Positions 26,865-36,197 of a DNA stretch of 64,000 nt are shown piece by piece; the first letter of the stretch is position 1; the number at the start of each line of letters is the position of its first letter. The notes below the pieces were generated by a model. The model did no database searches. It was not told the origin of the DNA and was given only the letters and a program-made list of their open reading frames with translations. The translations under genes were made by a program, and so were the position numbers. Origin of the DNA: Pelagicoccus sp. SDUM812003 (lineage in GTDB: Bacteria > Verrucomicrobiota > Verrucomicrobiia > Opitutales > Opitutaceae); NCBI RefSeq assembly GCF_031127815.1, contig NZ_JARXHY010000003.1, forward strand, positions 434,001 through 498,000, written 5' to 3'.

Positions 26865-27677
26865 CTAGCGAGGTTCGCCGAATCGGGAGCGAGCCAGTTC
26901 GATGGCGCTTTTCAAGCAGATCGCGAGTCCCGCTTCGCGTTTCTCGAGCGGTTGAGAGCTGGGGGCCTCGAAGGTGTAGGAGAGCGCTGGGTGGTGCTTG
27001 CTGATCCAGATCGCTTCGGGCCAGCCCTCCGGTTCGTCCGCTTCGCAGCGGTGCACGATGAGACCGGGAGCGTCGAGCTCGTGATCGTCGATGGGGCCTT
27101 TCGCTTGCAAGGTGATGTGCTGGGCGAGCTGGCGCTGCAGATCGTGAGCGAAGCAGCGCAGCGGACTGGAGTTGATTGCGTAGAAGTAGAAGCCGCTAAA
27201 CTCCCAGTCCTCGTGCAGCGAGAAGTGCAGGGCGCAGCCCTGGGGCATATCTCGTCGCCACCAGCGGGTGAAGGCCTGGATCTCTTGGCTTTGCAGGCGC
27301 AGGAAGTCGCGGTTGAGGTCGATGCCGTCTCGATTTTCGCGAGTGCCGAGTCGCAGCCCGCTGGGATTGAGAGCTGGCAGCAGGATCCATTCGAAATCCT
27401 TAGCGAAGGCGTCGCTCTCAAGCAGGGACAGCAGGGCCAGAGGGCCAGCAGGTTCGTCGCCGTGCACTCCGGCGGAGACGAAGACGCGTTTATCGGTTTC
27501 GCCAGCGGCGGCGGGTTTGCGCCAGAGCGCGATGTCGTCGCCATCCACCCGCAGCAGCGAGGTTTTTTGAAACCCGTTTTCCCGGGCGCGGAGGTCGAAG
27601 CGTTCGCTGAAGCGCCCGTAGTCGAAAGGGGTTGGCGACGACGATGGAGGGGGTTCGTTGCGGGAGGAAGAGCCCAT
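26865..27677 (-). CDS. M14-family zinc carboxypeptidase/deacylase-like protein
   Basis: A 270-residue protein of the M14 (MpaA/AstE-like) class. Zinc ligands appear as His72 and Glu75 in GVHGDEPAG and a later His in FSLHEDW. ALNPSGLRLGTREN and DGIDLNRDF supply the substrate-binding Asn/Arg, and YTFEAPSS carries the likely catalytic Glu. No signal peptide is seen, so it is probably cytoplasmic and may trim amino acids from peptides or muropeptides. ATG 27677 is chosen; the open frame further upstream (to 27746) is not protein-like. It converges with modC, 15 bases away. Confidence 0.8.
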   Translation of the reverse strand: MGSSSRNEPPPSSSPTPFDYGRFSERFDLRARENGFQKTSLLRVDGDDIALWRKPAAAGETDKRVFVSAGVHGDEPAGPLALLSLLESDAFAKDFEWILLPALNPSGLRLGTRENRDGIDLNRDFLRLQSQEIQAFTRWWRRDMPQGCALHFSLHEDWEFSGFYFYAINSSPLRCFAHDLQRQLAQHITLQAKGPIDDHELDAPGLIVHRCEADEPEGWPEAIWISKHHPALSYTFEAPSSQPLEKREAGLAICLKSAIELARSRFGEPR

Positions 27678-28040
27678 GGGGCTAAGCTTAAGCCCGCCAA
27701 GGCATTTGCAAGTGGTATTGCGTCCGCACCGCATTCTGACGGGCAACGCGCAGCGAAGCGGCCAGTGGACAGGCGTTTCGCTTTTCGCGAAGGGTTGCTC
27801 GAGGTGGTTAGGTAAATTCTCTGGGGTTTTCTGACTGTATGAGGCCTGATCGGTTGGCGGAAAGGTCGGCTCGGGCGAGATTTATCGAACCACCCCAAGG
27901 TTCTGTGTACGAATCAGGCCCCAAATCTGCTCCATGAAATTCTCCCTATCGCAACCTCCACTTTCAACCTCGTATCGCTGTCGTTCTGCGGGCTCGCCCT
28001 CGGATGTGGACAGTGGTGAAAATCGCAACGCTCCGCATCC
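27678..28040. other. Divergent intergenic region, no gene seen
   Basis: The 363 bases between the M14-type gene and the GH88/GH105-like gene hold no convincing gene. A long-range inverted repeat (GGCCTGAT at 27843-27850 with ATCAGGCC at 27913-27920) is present. The IclR operator palindrome found at 31894 has no copy here that I can see. Confidence 0.4.
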
Positions 28041-30257
28041 ATGAAGCCGCCGTTTTCAACATCGCTCGGTTATTACTTCGACGAGTCGCGTTGCATGGCG
28101 GAGCTGGCTTCGGATCGTCCAGAGGAAACGCTTTCCGTGATCGCCCGTCGCTTCAAGGAGCTCAACCCGCGAGCGCCGGTGAGCTATCGAGCGTTTTGCA
28201 CTCGAGGCATCCAGCGGGCCAAGGACTACCGCTACGAGGCTGATTTCAATCGCTTTTTTCCGGAGGCCCAGAACGAGGAGTACGTCTTCGCCTGGTCCAA
28301 GATGTGGTCGGCGCTCGATGCGGAGATGATGTTCGACATCAATTGCTACGGTCCGATCGTGGTCTATCTCAACGGCAAGGTCGCTTGGGAGTCCAACATC
28401 TTCACGGAACGCTATCCGAACAAGCACAACCGCTTCACGTTGACCCTGCGCAAGGGCTGGAACCAGTTCGTCATCCGGGCGAAGAAGACCCGGGGCGGCT
28501 TCGGCTGGAAGTTCGGCTCCTGGCTGGGCAAACACCCCTATGTTTTCATGATGCCCTCCGCCGAGCGGTCCGGCCAGGAAGGTTGGCTGTACACGGATCC
28601 GTTTCCAGCCAAGGTCGAGGTGAAACCCGCGCTGGGGCAGTCGGAAGCGGACTCCAGCCACCGCTGGCACCCGTGCAACCGATGGGAAGCCTCGCCCCAG
28701 GAGAAGGGCGTTTTCGCCCGGATTTTCGGCCCGAAGGAGGGTAAGACCGCTCTGGGGTGGACCAAGCTGGAAAACGCCTCCGGGTGCTCGCTGCAGGTCG
28801 TCGCCAAAGGCCGGGCTCAAGGGAGCGTTCGCATTTTGCTGGATGGAAACGACGTCTGCGAGGTTGAGTCTGGGGAGACGATTCACGCCGAGTTTTCCGT
28901 CGAGCCAGGACGCCATGACCTGGTGGCGTTGTGCGTGGGAGACCAGGGCGGTTGGGGGTTCGACCTGGAGCTGAGCTCCGACGGTCCTGTCGCCACGAAG
29001 AGTCCCTGCGACCTGAAGGGAAGCTCGGAAACCTGGCTCTACGCGGGTCCGTTCGACGCTGAGCGCCCGCCTCGCTTCGACGACATGCGGGATTTCTACT
29101 TCGTGCATGAAACCAGCGATGGCCCGGGCTACTGGCGCTTGGACGCGCCGGACACCTACCTGCGTCTCTACAACGAGAATCCGTTGTTCGGGCGCTGGAA
29201 CTACCCGCTGGGGGTCACGGTGTACGGCTTGCTGCACGCTGGTCTGGCCTTGGGGGATGAGGAGATCTGCTCCTACGTGCGCGACCACGTGCAGGTCTGT
29301 TGCTCGAGCTATCCCTATTCGCTCTGGGACCGGTCTCAGTTTGGCGGCCCGACGCACATGCACCGGCTGCTCTCAAGCATCGATAGCTTGGACGATTGCG
29401 GCTCCTTCGGCTCCAGCATGCTGGAAGTCGCTCAGCATTGCGACTTGAAGGGGTACGAGCGCATCGCCCATTTCGTGGCCGAGTTCATCGCCAACAAGCA
29501 GGATCGTTTTCCCGACGGGGCTTTCTATCGGCGGGAGATGATGCACGAGTTTCATGAGAACACCATGTGGGCGGACGACCTCTACATGAGCGTTCCGTTC
29601 CTGTGCCGCTACTATCAGCTCACGGGCGATCGGCGCTACGTGGACGATGCGGCCCGTCAGTTCCTCGGATTCCGCAAGCGCCTCTACATTCCGGAGGAAG
29701 GGCTGATGTCGCATGTCTACGACCTGCGGCGCGAGATGGCCACTGGCGTGCCCTGGGGTCGCGGAAACGGCTGGACCGTATTCTCTCTGGCCGAGCTGCT
29801 CGGCGTGCTGCCGGAGGATCACGAGAACCGGGAGGAGCTCCTTTCGTTCTTCCGTGAGCTCTGCGCGGGCATTCTCGCCCTGCAGGACAGCGAGGGCTAT
29901 TGGCATCAGGTGCTGACTCATCTGGACTCCTATCCGGAGACCTCTTGCACGGCCATGTTCATCTTCGGCTTTTCGCGTGGCATCCGCCACGGCTGGCTGG
30001 AGGAGCCGGCTCCCTATTCCGAAGCGGTTTTCAAAGCGTGGACGGCCCTCAACCGGGCCTCGATCGATCGAGATGGAAACGTGTACGGCGTCTGCCGCGG
30101 CTCGGAGTTTTCCTTCAGCCCTGAGTACTACAAGAAGGACCTGCTTCCTCGGCTAAACGATACGCACGGCATCGGCATCGTGCTGTTGGCAGGGGTGGAA
30201 GTCATTCGACTCCGCGACTTCCAGGAAGCTGAAAAATCGAACCAATTGCTGGCATGA
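28041..30257 (+). CDS. GH88/GH105-like unsaturated uronyl hydrolase with long N-terminal region
   Basis: A 738-residue protein. The C-terminal half (about 370-720) is an alpha/alpha-barrel like YteR and other unsaturated glucuronyl or rhamnogalacturonyl hydrolases. Key segments are SLDDCGSFGSSM and NTMWADDLYMSVPFL, whose Asp residues fit the catalytic acid and water-activating positions, then PWGRGNGWTVFSLAELL and SCTAMFIFGFSRGI. These enzymes remove the 4,5-unsaturated uronic acid left by polysaccharide lyases. The first 350 residues look like beta-sandwich modules (VVYLNGKVAWESN, NQFVIRAKKT, GSVRILLDG). There is no signal peptide. It overlaps the next gene by 4 bases. Confidence 0.78.
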   Translation: MKPPFSTSLGYYFDESRCMAELASDRPEETLSVIARRFKELNPRAPVSYRAFCTRGIQRAKDYRYEADFNRFFPEAQNEEYVFAWSKMWSALDAEMMFDINCYGPIVVYLNGKVAWESNIFTERYPNKHNRFTLTLRKGWNQFVIRAKKTRGGFGWKFGSWLGKHPYVFMMPSAERSGQEGWLYTDPFPAKVEVKPALGQSEADSSHRWHPCNRWEASPQEKGVFARIFGPKEGKTALGWTKLENASGCSLQVVAKGRAQGSVRILLDGNDVCEVESGETIHAEFSVEPGRHDLVALCVGDQGGWGFDLELSSDGPVATKSPCDLKGSSETWLYAGPFDAERPPRFDDMRDFYFVHETSDGPGYWRLDAPDTYLRLYNENPLFGRWNYPLGVTVYGLLHAGLALGDEEICSYVRDHVQVCCSSYPYSLWDRSQFGGPTHMHRLLSSIDSLDDCGSFGSSMLEVAQHCDLKGYERIAHFVAEFIANKQDRFPDGAFYRREMMHEFHENTMWADDLYMSVPFLCRYYQLTGDRRYVDDAARQFLGFRKRLYIPEEGLMSHVYDLRREMATGVPWGRGNGWTVFSLAELLGVLPEDHENREELLSFFRELCAGILALQDSEGYWHQVLTHLDSYPETSCTAMFIFGFSRGIRHGWLEEPAPYSEAVFKAWTALNRASIDRDGNVYGVCRGSEFSFSPEYYKKDLLPRLNDTHGIGIVLLAGVEVIRLRDFQEAEKSNQLLA

Positions 30258-31090
30258 AACGAATCGGAGCGCGCGCGCACGACTTTGGAACCTGCTCGGC
30301 TCAGGAACTGGCTGAGCGACTGAAAAAACGGGGACTTTGCTGCGCCCAGCTGGCTCTGAACAAGGCCATCGCGGGCTTGGCTCTCAAGCCCGGCGACCTC
30401 AATCCGGGGCTGGCCTGGGAGGTCGGTGAGGCGTTTCGAGCGAACGGCGTGCAGATCGCGGTGCTTGGCTGCTACATCAACCCCGTGAATCCCGACGACG
30501 CTCAGCGCGGGGAGCTGCTGCGGTTTTTCAAGGACCACCTGCGCTTCGTGGGCGACATGGGCGGTAGCTTGGTCGGGCTGGAAACCGGCACCCCAAACGT
30601 CGACTACGCTCCGGATCCAAACACCGGCAGCGAGCAAACGTTTCAGGCGCTCGTGCGCAGCATCGCGGAGCTGGTGGAGACCGCGGAGGCGGTCGGCGCC
30701 AAGGTGGCAGTGGAAGCGGTGACGCACCACACCATATCCACTCCGGAAAGGATGAAGCGACTGATCGACGAGATCCGTTCGCCCGCCATGGTGGTGATCC
30801 ATGATCCGGTGAACCTTATCAACGCCGAGAACTATCAGGACGAGGCCCGCATGATCGAGGAGCCGTTTCAGCTTTATGGCGATCGCATCGCCATCATCCA
30901 TGCCAAGGATTATTCAGTCGAAGGCGGCGAGTATCGTCAGCTCGCCACCGGTCTCGGTCAGCTTGACTACGGACGCCTTTGCGGCCTGATCGCCAAGGAC
31001 AAGCCGGGCATCAGCGTGCTGCTGGAGGACTCGGGACCCGATACCATCGAAGGCTGCCTCGCCCACATCGACAAGTTCTGGCCCGCCTAA
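30254..31090 (+). CDS. Xylose isomerase-like TIM-barrel sugar isomerase/epimerase
   Basis: A 278-residue protein of the AP endonuclease 2/sugar phosphate isomerase fold. Metal-ligand strands are visible: VGLETGTP, VAVEAVTHHT, MVVIHDPVNLIN, IAIIHAKDY and VLLEDSGP. Such proteins interconvert free or phosphorylated sugars. The ATGA overlap with the uronyl hydrolase gene shows they are co-translated, so a uronate-derived sugar is a reasonable substrate guess. The exact reaction cannot be given. Confidence 0.82.
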   Translation: MKRIGARAHDFGTCSAQELAERLKKRGLCCAQLALNKAIAGLALKPGDLNPGLAWEVGEAFRANGVQIAVLGCYINPVNPDDAQRGELLRFFKDHLRFVGDMGGSLVGLETGTPNVDYAPDPNTGSEQTFQALVRSIAELVETAEAVGAKVAVEAVTHHTISTPERMKRLIDEIRSPAMVVIHDPVNLINAENYQDEARMIEEPFQLYGDRIAIIHAKDYSVEGGEYRQLATGLGQLDYGRLCGLIAKDKPGISVLLEDSGPDTIEGCLAHIDKFWPA

Positions 31091-31134
31091 TAGCTTTTAT
31101 TTGTATCTAGAAAACGATTACGAATCGCCGGCCG

Positions 31135-31884
31135 TCAGGCGATGTGAGACCCTAGCTGAGTGGCGGCATCCTGAAGGATCTTAGCGAAGCCCTTGATCTT
31201 CCTTCGCGTGAAGCGGTGCGTCGAGGCGGTGATGCCGATGGAGTAGGAGGCGGATTGAGCGTTTTCGAAAACCGGAACCGCGATGCAGCGAATGCCTTCG
31301 TGATATTCCTGCTCATCGATGGCGTATCCAGCCGAGCGGATACGTTCCAGCTCGCTCTCGAAGGCGCTGCGATCGGTGATTGTTTTACCGGTGTGACGCT
31401 CGAAGCTGAGCGACCCCAGCACCTTTTGCGTATCGGATTCGCTGCCAAAGGCCATGAGAACCTTGCCGGAGGCCGAGCAGTGGATGTCGGCCTCCGTACC
31501 GGGCCGCGAATGGGCCGCCAGCGGGTGAGGGCTGTCCTCTACCTCGAGGATCACAGTTCGCTTGCCGCTGAGCATGGCCAGTTGCGAAGTCTCTCCAGTG
31601 AGTTCGGTGACCTCCTTGAGAAAGGGGCGGGCGAGCTGATTGATGGTCGACGAATTGATGGCCTTTCGTCCGAGCCCGATCAGAGCGCCTCCCAGACGAT
31701 AGGACTTTTCTTCGCGAAAGAGCCACCCTTGCTCGCAAAGCGTGGTGAGGATCCGAAACACGGTGCTGCGTGGCAGGGAAAGCGTATCCGCGATGTGCGA
31801 CATGGTCAGCGGCTGCTGGGAGTCCGCGATCATCTGCAGTACCTTGCAGGCGTTCTTGAGGTTGGGAATGGTGTATTCGGACAT
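31135..31884 (-). CDS. IclR-family transcriptional regulator of the uronate genes
   Basis: A 249-residue repressor-type regulator. The N-terminal winged helix (residues about 5-65: LKNACKVLQMIADS, MSHIADTLSLPRSTVFRIL, CEQGWL) binds DNA. The C-terminal effector domain has CSASGKVLMAF and YAIDEQEYHEGIRCIAVPVF. It lies divergent from kduI-kduD, as KdgR-like regulators often do, so the effector may be a keto-deoxyuronate. ATG 31884 is chosen by family alignment; the frame is open to 31977 but would run through the operator palindrome. Confidence 0.9.
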   Translation of the reverse strand: MSEYTIPNLKNACKVLQMIADSQQPLTMSHIADTLSLPRSTVFRILTTLCEQGWLFREEKSYRLGGALIGLGRKAINSSTINQLARPFLKEVTELTGETSQLAMLSGKRTVILEVEDSPHPLAAHSRPGTEADIHCSASGKVLMAFGSESDTQKVLGSLSFERHTGKTITDRSAFESELERIRSAGYAIDEQEYHEGIRCIAVPVFENAQSASYSIGITASTHRFTRRKIKGFAKILQDAATQLGSHIA

Positions 31885-31893
31885 GGGGATTCG

Positions 31894-31911
31894 GATTTCA
31901 TATATGAAATC
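31894..31911. promoter_or_regulatory. Perfect 18-base palindrome, probable IclR operator
   Basis: GATTTCATATATGAAATC is its own reverse complement. It lies 9 bases before the IclR gene start and 103 bases before kduI, in the only shared control region. Its TTTCA/TGAAA arms resemble half-sites of KdgR-type IclR regulators. Binding here would block the regulator's own start region and could control kduI in the other direction. Confidence 0.7.
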
Positions 31912-32014
31912 AAAAGTCAAATATGGAATATAGCGTTGACTCGACTCGGGCGCAACGGTTTGTTTTGCGGCCTGCATTTACCCCTGAACGCGAACTCAAC
32001 CCTGATACTGTTTT

Positions 32015-32851
32015 ATGAAGTACGAAGTACGTTACGCATGCCATCCAGGTGATTTCAAAAGCTACGACACCAGTCGTATCCGCGATGAGTTTCTCATCTC
32101 CGACCTGTTTGAAGACAACGAGATCAAGCTCGTTTACTCCTTGCTCGATCGCTACATCGTCGGCGGCGTCAAGCCTACCACCGACACGCTCGCTCTGGAG
32201 CCTTTTCTTGAATTGAAGGCGGAGCATTTTCTCGATCGCCGCGAGCTCGGTTTGATCAACGTGGGCGGAGACGCCACCGTGGTAGCGGACGGCACCACCT
32301 ACACCCTCAAGTTCAAGGAGGCTCTCTATCTCGGGGCTGGCACCAAGGAAGTGACCTTCGCTTCGGTCGATGCGGCCAAGCCGGCGTTGCTTTATCTCAA
32401 CTCCGCTCCCGCTCACCAGGCTTTCCCATCGCGTCATGTCACGCTGGAGGATGCCAAGATTCTCAAGCTCGGCGCCTTGGAGTCTTCCAACGAGCGTCAG
32501 ATCAATCAGCTGCTGGTGAAGGAAGTGGTGCAGACCTGCCAGTTGCAGATGGGAATGACCGAACTGAAGCCCGGCAGCGTCTGGAACACCATGCCAGCCC
32601 ACACCCACCTGCGGCGCATGGAAGCGTATTTCTACTTCCAGGTGCCGGAAGGCCAGTCGGTTTGTCACTTCATGGGCGAGCCAGACGAGACGCGTCACAT
32701 CTGGATGCAGAACCACGAAGCGGTGCTCTCTCCCTCCTGGAGCATTCACAGCGGCGCAGGCACCTCCAACTACATCTTCATCTGGGGCATGGCCGGTGAA
32801 AACCTCGACTACACCGATATGGATGTGCGCCAGCCCAACGAGCTGAAGTAG
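32015..32851 (+). CDS. kduI: 5-dehydro-4-deoxy-D-glucuronate isomerase
   Basis: A 278-residue zinc cupin, the same length as E. coli KduI. It converts 5-dehydro-4-deoxyuronate, released from pectin-type lyase products, to 3-deoxy-D-glycero-2,5-hexodiulosonate. The signature VWNTMPAHTHLRRMEAYFYF holds the His-x-His-x4-Glu zinc ligands, and SPSWSIHSGAG supplies the later His. LYLGAGTKEVTFAS and NSAPAHQAFP are also typical. kduD follows after 32 bases on the same strand. Confidence 0.96.
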   Translation: MKYEVRYACHPGDFKSYDTSRIRDEFLISDLFEDNEIKLVYSLLDRYIVGGVKPTTDTLALEPFLELKAEHFLDRRELGLINVGGDATVVADGTTYTLKFKEALYLGAGTKEVTFASVDAAKPALLYLNSAPAHQAFPSRHVTLEDAKILKLGALESSNERQINQLLVKEVVQTCQLQMGMTELKPGSVWNTMPAHTHLRRMEAYFYFQVPEGQSVCHFMGEPDETRHIWMQNHEAVLSPSWSIHSGAGTSNYIFIWGMAGENLDYTDMDVRQPNELK

Positions 32852-32883
32852 CTTTTTCGAATCACTCCTTAGTCCCTCATCTT

Positions 32884-33714
32884 ATGAATAACGAACTATT
32901 CGATCTATCGGGCAAGGTTGCCCTCATCACTGGCGGCACGCATGGCATCGGCATGGCTATCGGCAAGAAGCTCGGTCAAGCCGGCGCCAAGATATGCGTG
33001 AACGACATCTCCGAGGAGAAGCTCGAGAGCTGCAAGGCGGAGTACGCCGAAGCGGGCATCGAGGTCTACACCTTGGTCTTCAACGTGACCGACGAAGCGG
33101 ACGTGGACCGCGGCATCTCTCAGATCGAAAAGGAGGTCGGCGCCATCGACATCCTGGTCAACAACGCCGGCATCATCAAGCGTATCCCCATTTTGGAACA
33201 GTCCGTTGAGGACTACCGCACGGTGATCGACGTGGACCTCATCGCTCCCTACATCGTGGGAAAGCGCGTGGCTCCTGGCATGATCAAGAAGCGCGCTGGC
33301 AAGATCATCAACATGTGCTCCATGATGAGCGTTTACGGCCGCAACTCGGTTTCGGCCTACGCCTCCGCCAAGGGTGGCCTCAAACTGCTCACGGCCAACA
33401 TGTGCTGCGAGTGGGCCAAGCACAACATTCAGGTCAACGGTATCGGCCCGGGCTACATCGCCACGGCGCAAACCGCTCCCATCCGCGAGGGCAACCATCC
33501 CTTCAACGATCTGGTCATGACCCGTACGCCAGCGGCTCGCTGGGGCGAGCCGGAGGACGTCGGAAACGCGGCGCTATTCCTGTCGTCGCAGGCCTCGAGC
33601 TTCGTCAACGGCCACGTGCTGTATGTCGATGGCGGCATCCTGGCTAACTTCGGCTATGTCAAGGGCGAGAACGATCTCCCGGACGCCGAGCTTATCGATA
33701 AAGCGACGCTTTAG
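32884..33714 (+). CDS. kduD: KduD-like 2-deoxy-D-gluconate 3-dehydrogenase (SDR)
   Basis: A 276-residue short-chain dehydrogenase. The nucleotide-binding TGGTHGIG lies near residues 16-23, NNAG near 95, and the catalytic Tyr and Lys are in AYASAKGG. By context it should reduce 2,5-diketo-3-deoxygluconate, the KduI product, to 2-keto-3-deoxygluconate. Sequence alone would also allow gluconate 5-dehydrogenase. It is about 20 residues longer than E. coli KduD at the C terminus (KGENDLPDAELIDKATL). A terminator follows. Confidence 0.88.
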   Translation: MNNELFDLSGKVALITGGTHGIGMAIGKKLGQAGAKICVNDISEEKLESCKAEYAEAGIEVYTLVFNVTDEADVDRGISQIEKEVGAIDILVNNAGIIKRIPILEQSVEDYRTVIDVDLIAPYIVGKRVAPGMIKKRAGKIINMCSMMSVYGRNSVSAYASAKGGLKLLTANMCCEWAKHNIQVNGIGPGYIATAQTAPIREGNHPFNDLVMTRTPAARWGEPEDVGNAALFLSSQASSFVNGHVLYVDGGILANFGYVKGENDLPDAELIDKATL

Positions 33715-33775
33715 TTTCACTCGCGTCGATGCGGCTACGGTTTTAAAACGGTGCCGCTGACACGACGGGATTTCA

Positions 33776-33812
33776 AAGCTCCAGCGGCCTTTCGGCTTCT
33801 GGGGCTTTTTTT
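33776..33812 (+). terminator. Rho-independent terminator after kduD
   Basis: A 9-pair stem with one T-G pair (AAGCTCCAG with CTGGGGCTT) runs into seven T residues. Confidence 0.8.
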
Positions 33813-33861
33813 GTGTTAGATATATGAATACGAATAGGGACCTGGGGCTTTCTGGACGCGA

Positions 33862-33887
33862 AAGAGCCACCGCGATGGGTGGCTCTT
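33862..33887 (-). terminator. Hairpin terminator after groEL
   Basis: A perfect 10-pair stem (AAGAGCCACC with GGTGGCTCTT, 6-base loop) lies 35 bases after the groEL stop on the minus strand. The T run after it is short (three). Confidence 0.65.
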
Positions 33888-33921
33888 GTGTTGCGTATCG
33901 AAAATTCGGCTACGGAGTGTC

Positions 33922-35556
33922 CTAGTAGTCGTAGTCGTCTGCGCCCGCGGGGGCGGCTGCCGACTTCTTCTTTTCGGGCAGGTCGGTGATCATGCAGTCG
34001 GTAGTCAGCAGCAAGCCGGCGATGCTGGCTGCGTTCTGCAGGGCTTGACGAGTGACCTTTGTTGGATCGACCACGCCCGCCTTCACCAGGTCTTCATAGG
34101 CGCCAGTGGCCACGTTGTAGCCCAGGTTGCCTTTGAGCTTGAGCACTTCGTTGACCACGGACGCGCCTTCCACGCCAGCGTTTTCGCAGAGCTGACGGAG
34201 CGGGGCTTCGATGGCGCGGCGCACGATGCGAGCGCCTTGCTTCTGGTCGCCTTCCTCCATCTTGGACAGTGCGGCATCGAGATCGGCTGCGGCTCGTAGC
34301 AGGGCTACGCCACCGCCTGGCAGGATGCCTTCTTCCACCGCTGCTCGCGTGGCGTGCAGAGCGTCGTCCACGCGATCCTTCTTTTCCTTGAGTTCAGGCT
34401 CGGTGGCAGCGCCGACATTGATGACGGCCACGCCGCCTGCGAGCTTAGCCAAGCGTTCCTGCAGCTTTTCGCGGTCGTAGTCGGAGGTGGTTTCCTCGAT
34501 CTGACGACGGATCTGCTTCACGCGTCCTTCGATGTCGCTCTTGGAGCCAGCTCCTTCGATGATGGTGGTGTCTTCCTTGGTGATGGTGACGCGCTTGGCT
34601 CGTCCGAGGTCCTCCATCTTCACGCTCTCCAGCTTGAGGCCCAAATCCTCGGTGATGAACTTGCCGCCGGTGAGGGTGGCGATGTCCTGCATCATCGCTT
34701 TGCGTCGATCGCCGAAGCCGGGGGCTTTCACGGCGGCGACGTCGAGCGTGCCGCGGATCTTGTTGACCACCAGGGTGGCCAGGGCTTCGCCTTCCACATC
34801 CTCGGCGATGATCAGGAGCGGTTTTCCGCTCTTGGACACTTCCTGCAAGAGGGGCAGCAGATCCTTGAGGTTGCTGACCTTCTTTTCGAAGCAGAGAATG
34901 TATGGATTTTCCAATACGGCCTCCATGGTCTCCGCGTTGGTGGCGAAGTAGGGGCTGAGGAAGCCCTTGTCGAACTGCATGCCTTCCACCACTTCGAGAG
35001 TGGTTTCCATGGACTTGGCTTCTTCCACGGTGATGGTGCCGTCCTTGCCGACCTTGTCCATGGCGTCGGCGATGATGTTGCCGATGGCGGTGTCCCAGTT
35101 CGCGGATACGGTGGCGACCTGACGGATCTCGTCGGTGCCGGACACTTTCTTCGAGAGCTTGTGCAGGCTTTGCACCAGAACGTCGGTGGCCTGGTCGACG
35201 CCGCGCTTCAAGTAGATCGGGTTGGATCCTGCGGCGACGGATTTGATGCCTTCTTTATATATAGCGTGGGCCAGCACGGTGGCGGTAGTGGTGCCATCGC
35301 CCGCCGAGTCGGCGGTCTTGGAGGCCACTTCGCGAGCGAGCTGGGCGCCCATGTTTTCGTAGGGATCGGAGAGCTCGATCTCCTTGGCCACGGTCACCCC
35401 GTCCTTGGTGGATTTCGGGGCGCCGAATTTCTTGTCGATGAGGACGTTGCGGCCTTTCGGGCCCATGGTGACCTTGACTGCGTTGCACAAGGTCTCGACG
35501 CCGCGAAGGATTTTCTTGCGAGCGTTTTCGTCGAACACGAGTTGTTTTTTGCTCAT
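33922..35556 (-). CDS. groL: Chaperonin GroEL
   Basis: A 544-residue 60-kDa chaperonin that folds proteins in an ATP-driven double ring with GroES. The ATP site includes [26 protein letters not shown] and [10 protein letters not shown]. Hydrophobic apical residues and [18 protein letters not shown] are conserved. The C-terminal tail is short and acidic (PAGADDYDY) and lacks the Gly-Gly-Met repeats of E. coli GroEL. A strong AAGGAGATC ribosome site precedes the ATG. groES lies 25 bases upstream in the same operon. Confidence 0.98.
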   Translation of the reverse strand: MSKKQLVFDENARKKILRGVETLCNAVKVTMGPKGRNVLIDKKFGAPKSTKDGVTVAKEIELSDPYENMGAQLAREVASKTADSAGDGTTTATVLAHAIYKEGIKSVAAGSNPIYLKRGVDQATDVLVQSLHKLSKKVSGTDEIRQVATVSANWDTAIGNIIADAMDKVGKDGTITVEEAKSMETTLEVVEGMQFDKGFLSPYFATNAETMEAVLENPYILCFEKKVSNLKDLLPLLQEVSKSGKPLLIIAEDVEGEALATLVVNKIRGTLDVAAVKAPGFGDRRKAMMQDIATLTGGKFITEDLGLKLESVKMEDLGRAKRVTITKEDTTIIEGAGSKSDIEGRVKQIRRQIEETTSDYDREKLQERLAKLAGGVAVINVGAATEPELKEKKDRVDDALHATRAAVEEGILPGGGVALLRAAADLDAALSKMEEGDQKQGARIVRRAIEAPLRQLCENAGVEGASVVNEVLKLKGNLGYNVATGAYEDLVKAGVVDPTKVTRQALQNAASIAGLLLTTDCMITDLPEKKKSAAAPAGADDYDY

Positions 35557-35581
35557 GAACTTTTGATCTCCTTAGGAAGGG

Positions 35582-35890
35582 TTAGTTTTCGATAAGCGCG
35601 AGAATGTCGTCCTCGCGAACCAGCAGGTAGTCTTCGCCGTCGTACTTGAGCTCGGTACCGCCGTACTTGCTGAGCAAGATCCGGTCGCCTGCTTTGACGG
35701 GGAGCGGAGTGAGCTGACCATCGTCCGAGCGGGCGCCCGGACCGACGGCGATCACTTCGGCCTGCTGTGGCTTTTCCTTGGCTGCGTCTGGAATGTAGAT
35801 GCCGCCGACTTGCTGGTTTTCCTCGTCGACTCGCTTCACCAAGGCGCGAGCTCCGAGAGGTTTGATCTTAGGTTTAGTGACAACGGACAT
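35582..35890 (-). CDS. groS: Co-chaperonin GroES
   Basis: A 102-residue GroES. Visible are [15 protein letters not shown] at the start, the mobile-loop segment [33 protein letters not shown] and [16 protein letters not shown]. It caps the GroEL cavity. An AGGAG site lies 8 bases before the ATG. It is the first gene of the groESL operon. Confidence 0.98.
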   Translation of the reverse strand: MSVVTKPKIKPLGARALVKRVDEENQQVGGIYIPDAAKEKPQQAEVIAVGPGARSDDGQLTPLPVKAGDRILLSKYGGTELKYDGEDYLLVREDDILALIEN

Positions 35891-36197
35891 TTCGTTTTCT
35901 CCTGATGGTTTCAGATGATTGATTGAGTAAAGGTAGGCGATAGGCGGTGGCTCACGGCCAGTTTCTTAGGAGCGTCGCCAGCCTGGCTATCGCATTCGTC
36001 GCTGACGATTAGCACCCGTAGCGCCAAGGATCGCGAAGGCGTTGAGATGCGTTTATAAGTTATTATCAGATAAAGGAATATAGTAGACTGATACGCTGCG
36101 TCGACGGTCCGGAATGTGAGTCATGGCTCGAGGTAGTCGGGGCGAACTGAGTCAAGTGAGACACGTTTCGCTCGCCGTGTCTCAGGGCGTCGCGTAG
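35891..36197. other. groES upstream region, no perfect CIRCE element
   Basis: This 307-base gap between groES and the M48 peptidase gene holds the promoters of both. A half-site-like TTAGCAC occurs near 36010, but no matching GAGTGCTAA follows at the CIRCE spacing, so HrcA control is not supported. An AT-rich block around 36045-36090 is the likeliest promoter segment. No gene is seen. Confidence 0.45.

Noticed and set aside
34354-35595. A 413-residue plus-strand open frame opposite groEL
   Set aside because: It mirrors the highly conserved groEL sequence, is Gly/Val/Asp/His-rich and has no recognisable motif.
36005-36050. CIRCE element upstream of groES
   Set aside because: Only one TTAGCAC-like half is present; the inverted half GAGTGCTAA is missing at the right distance.
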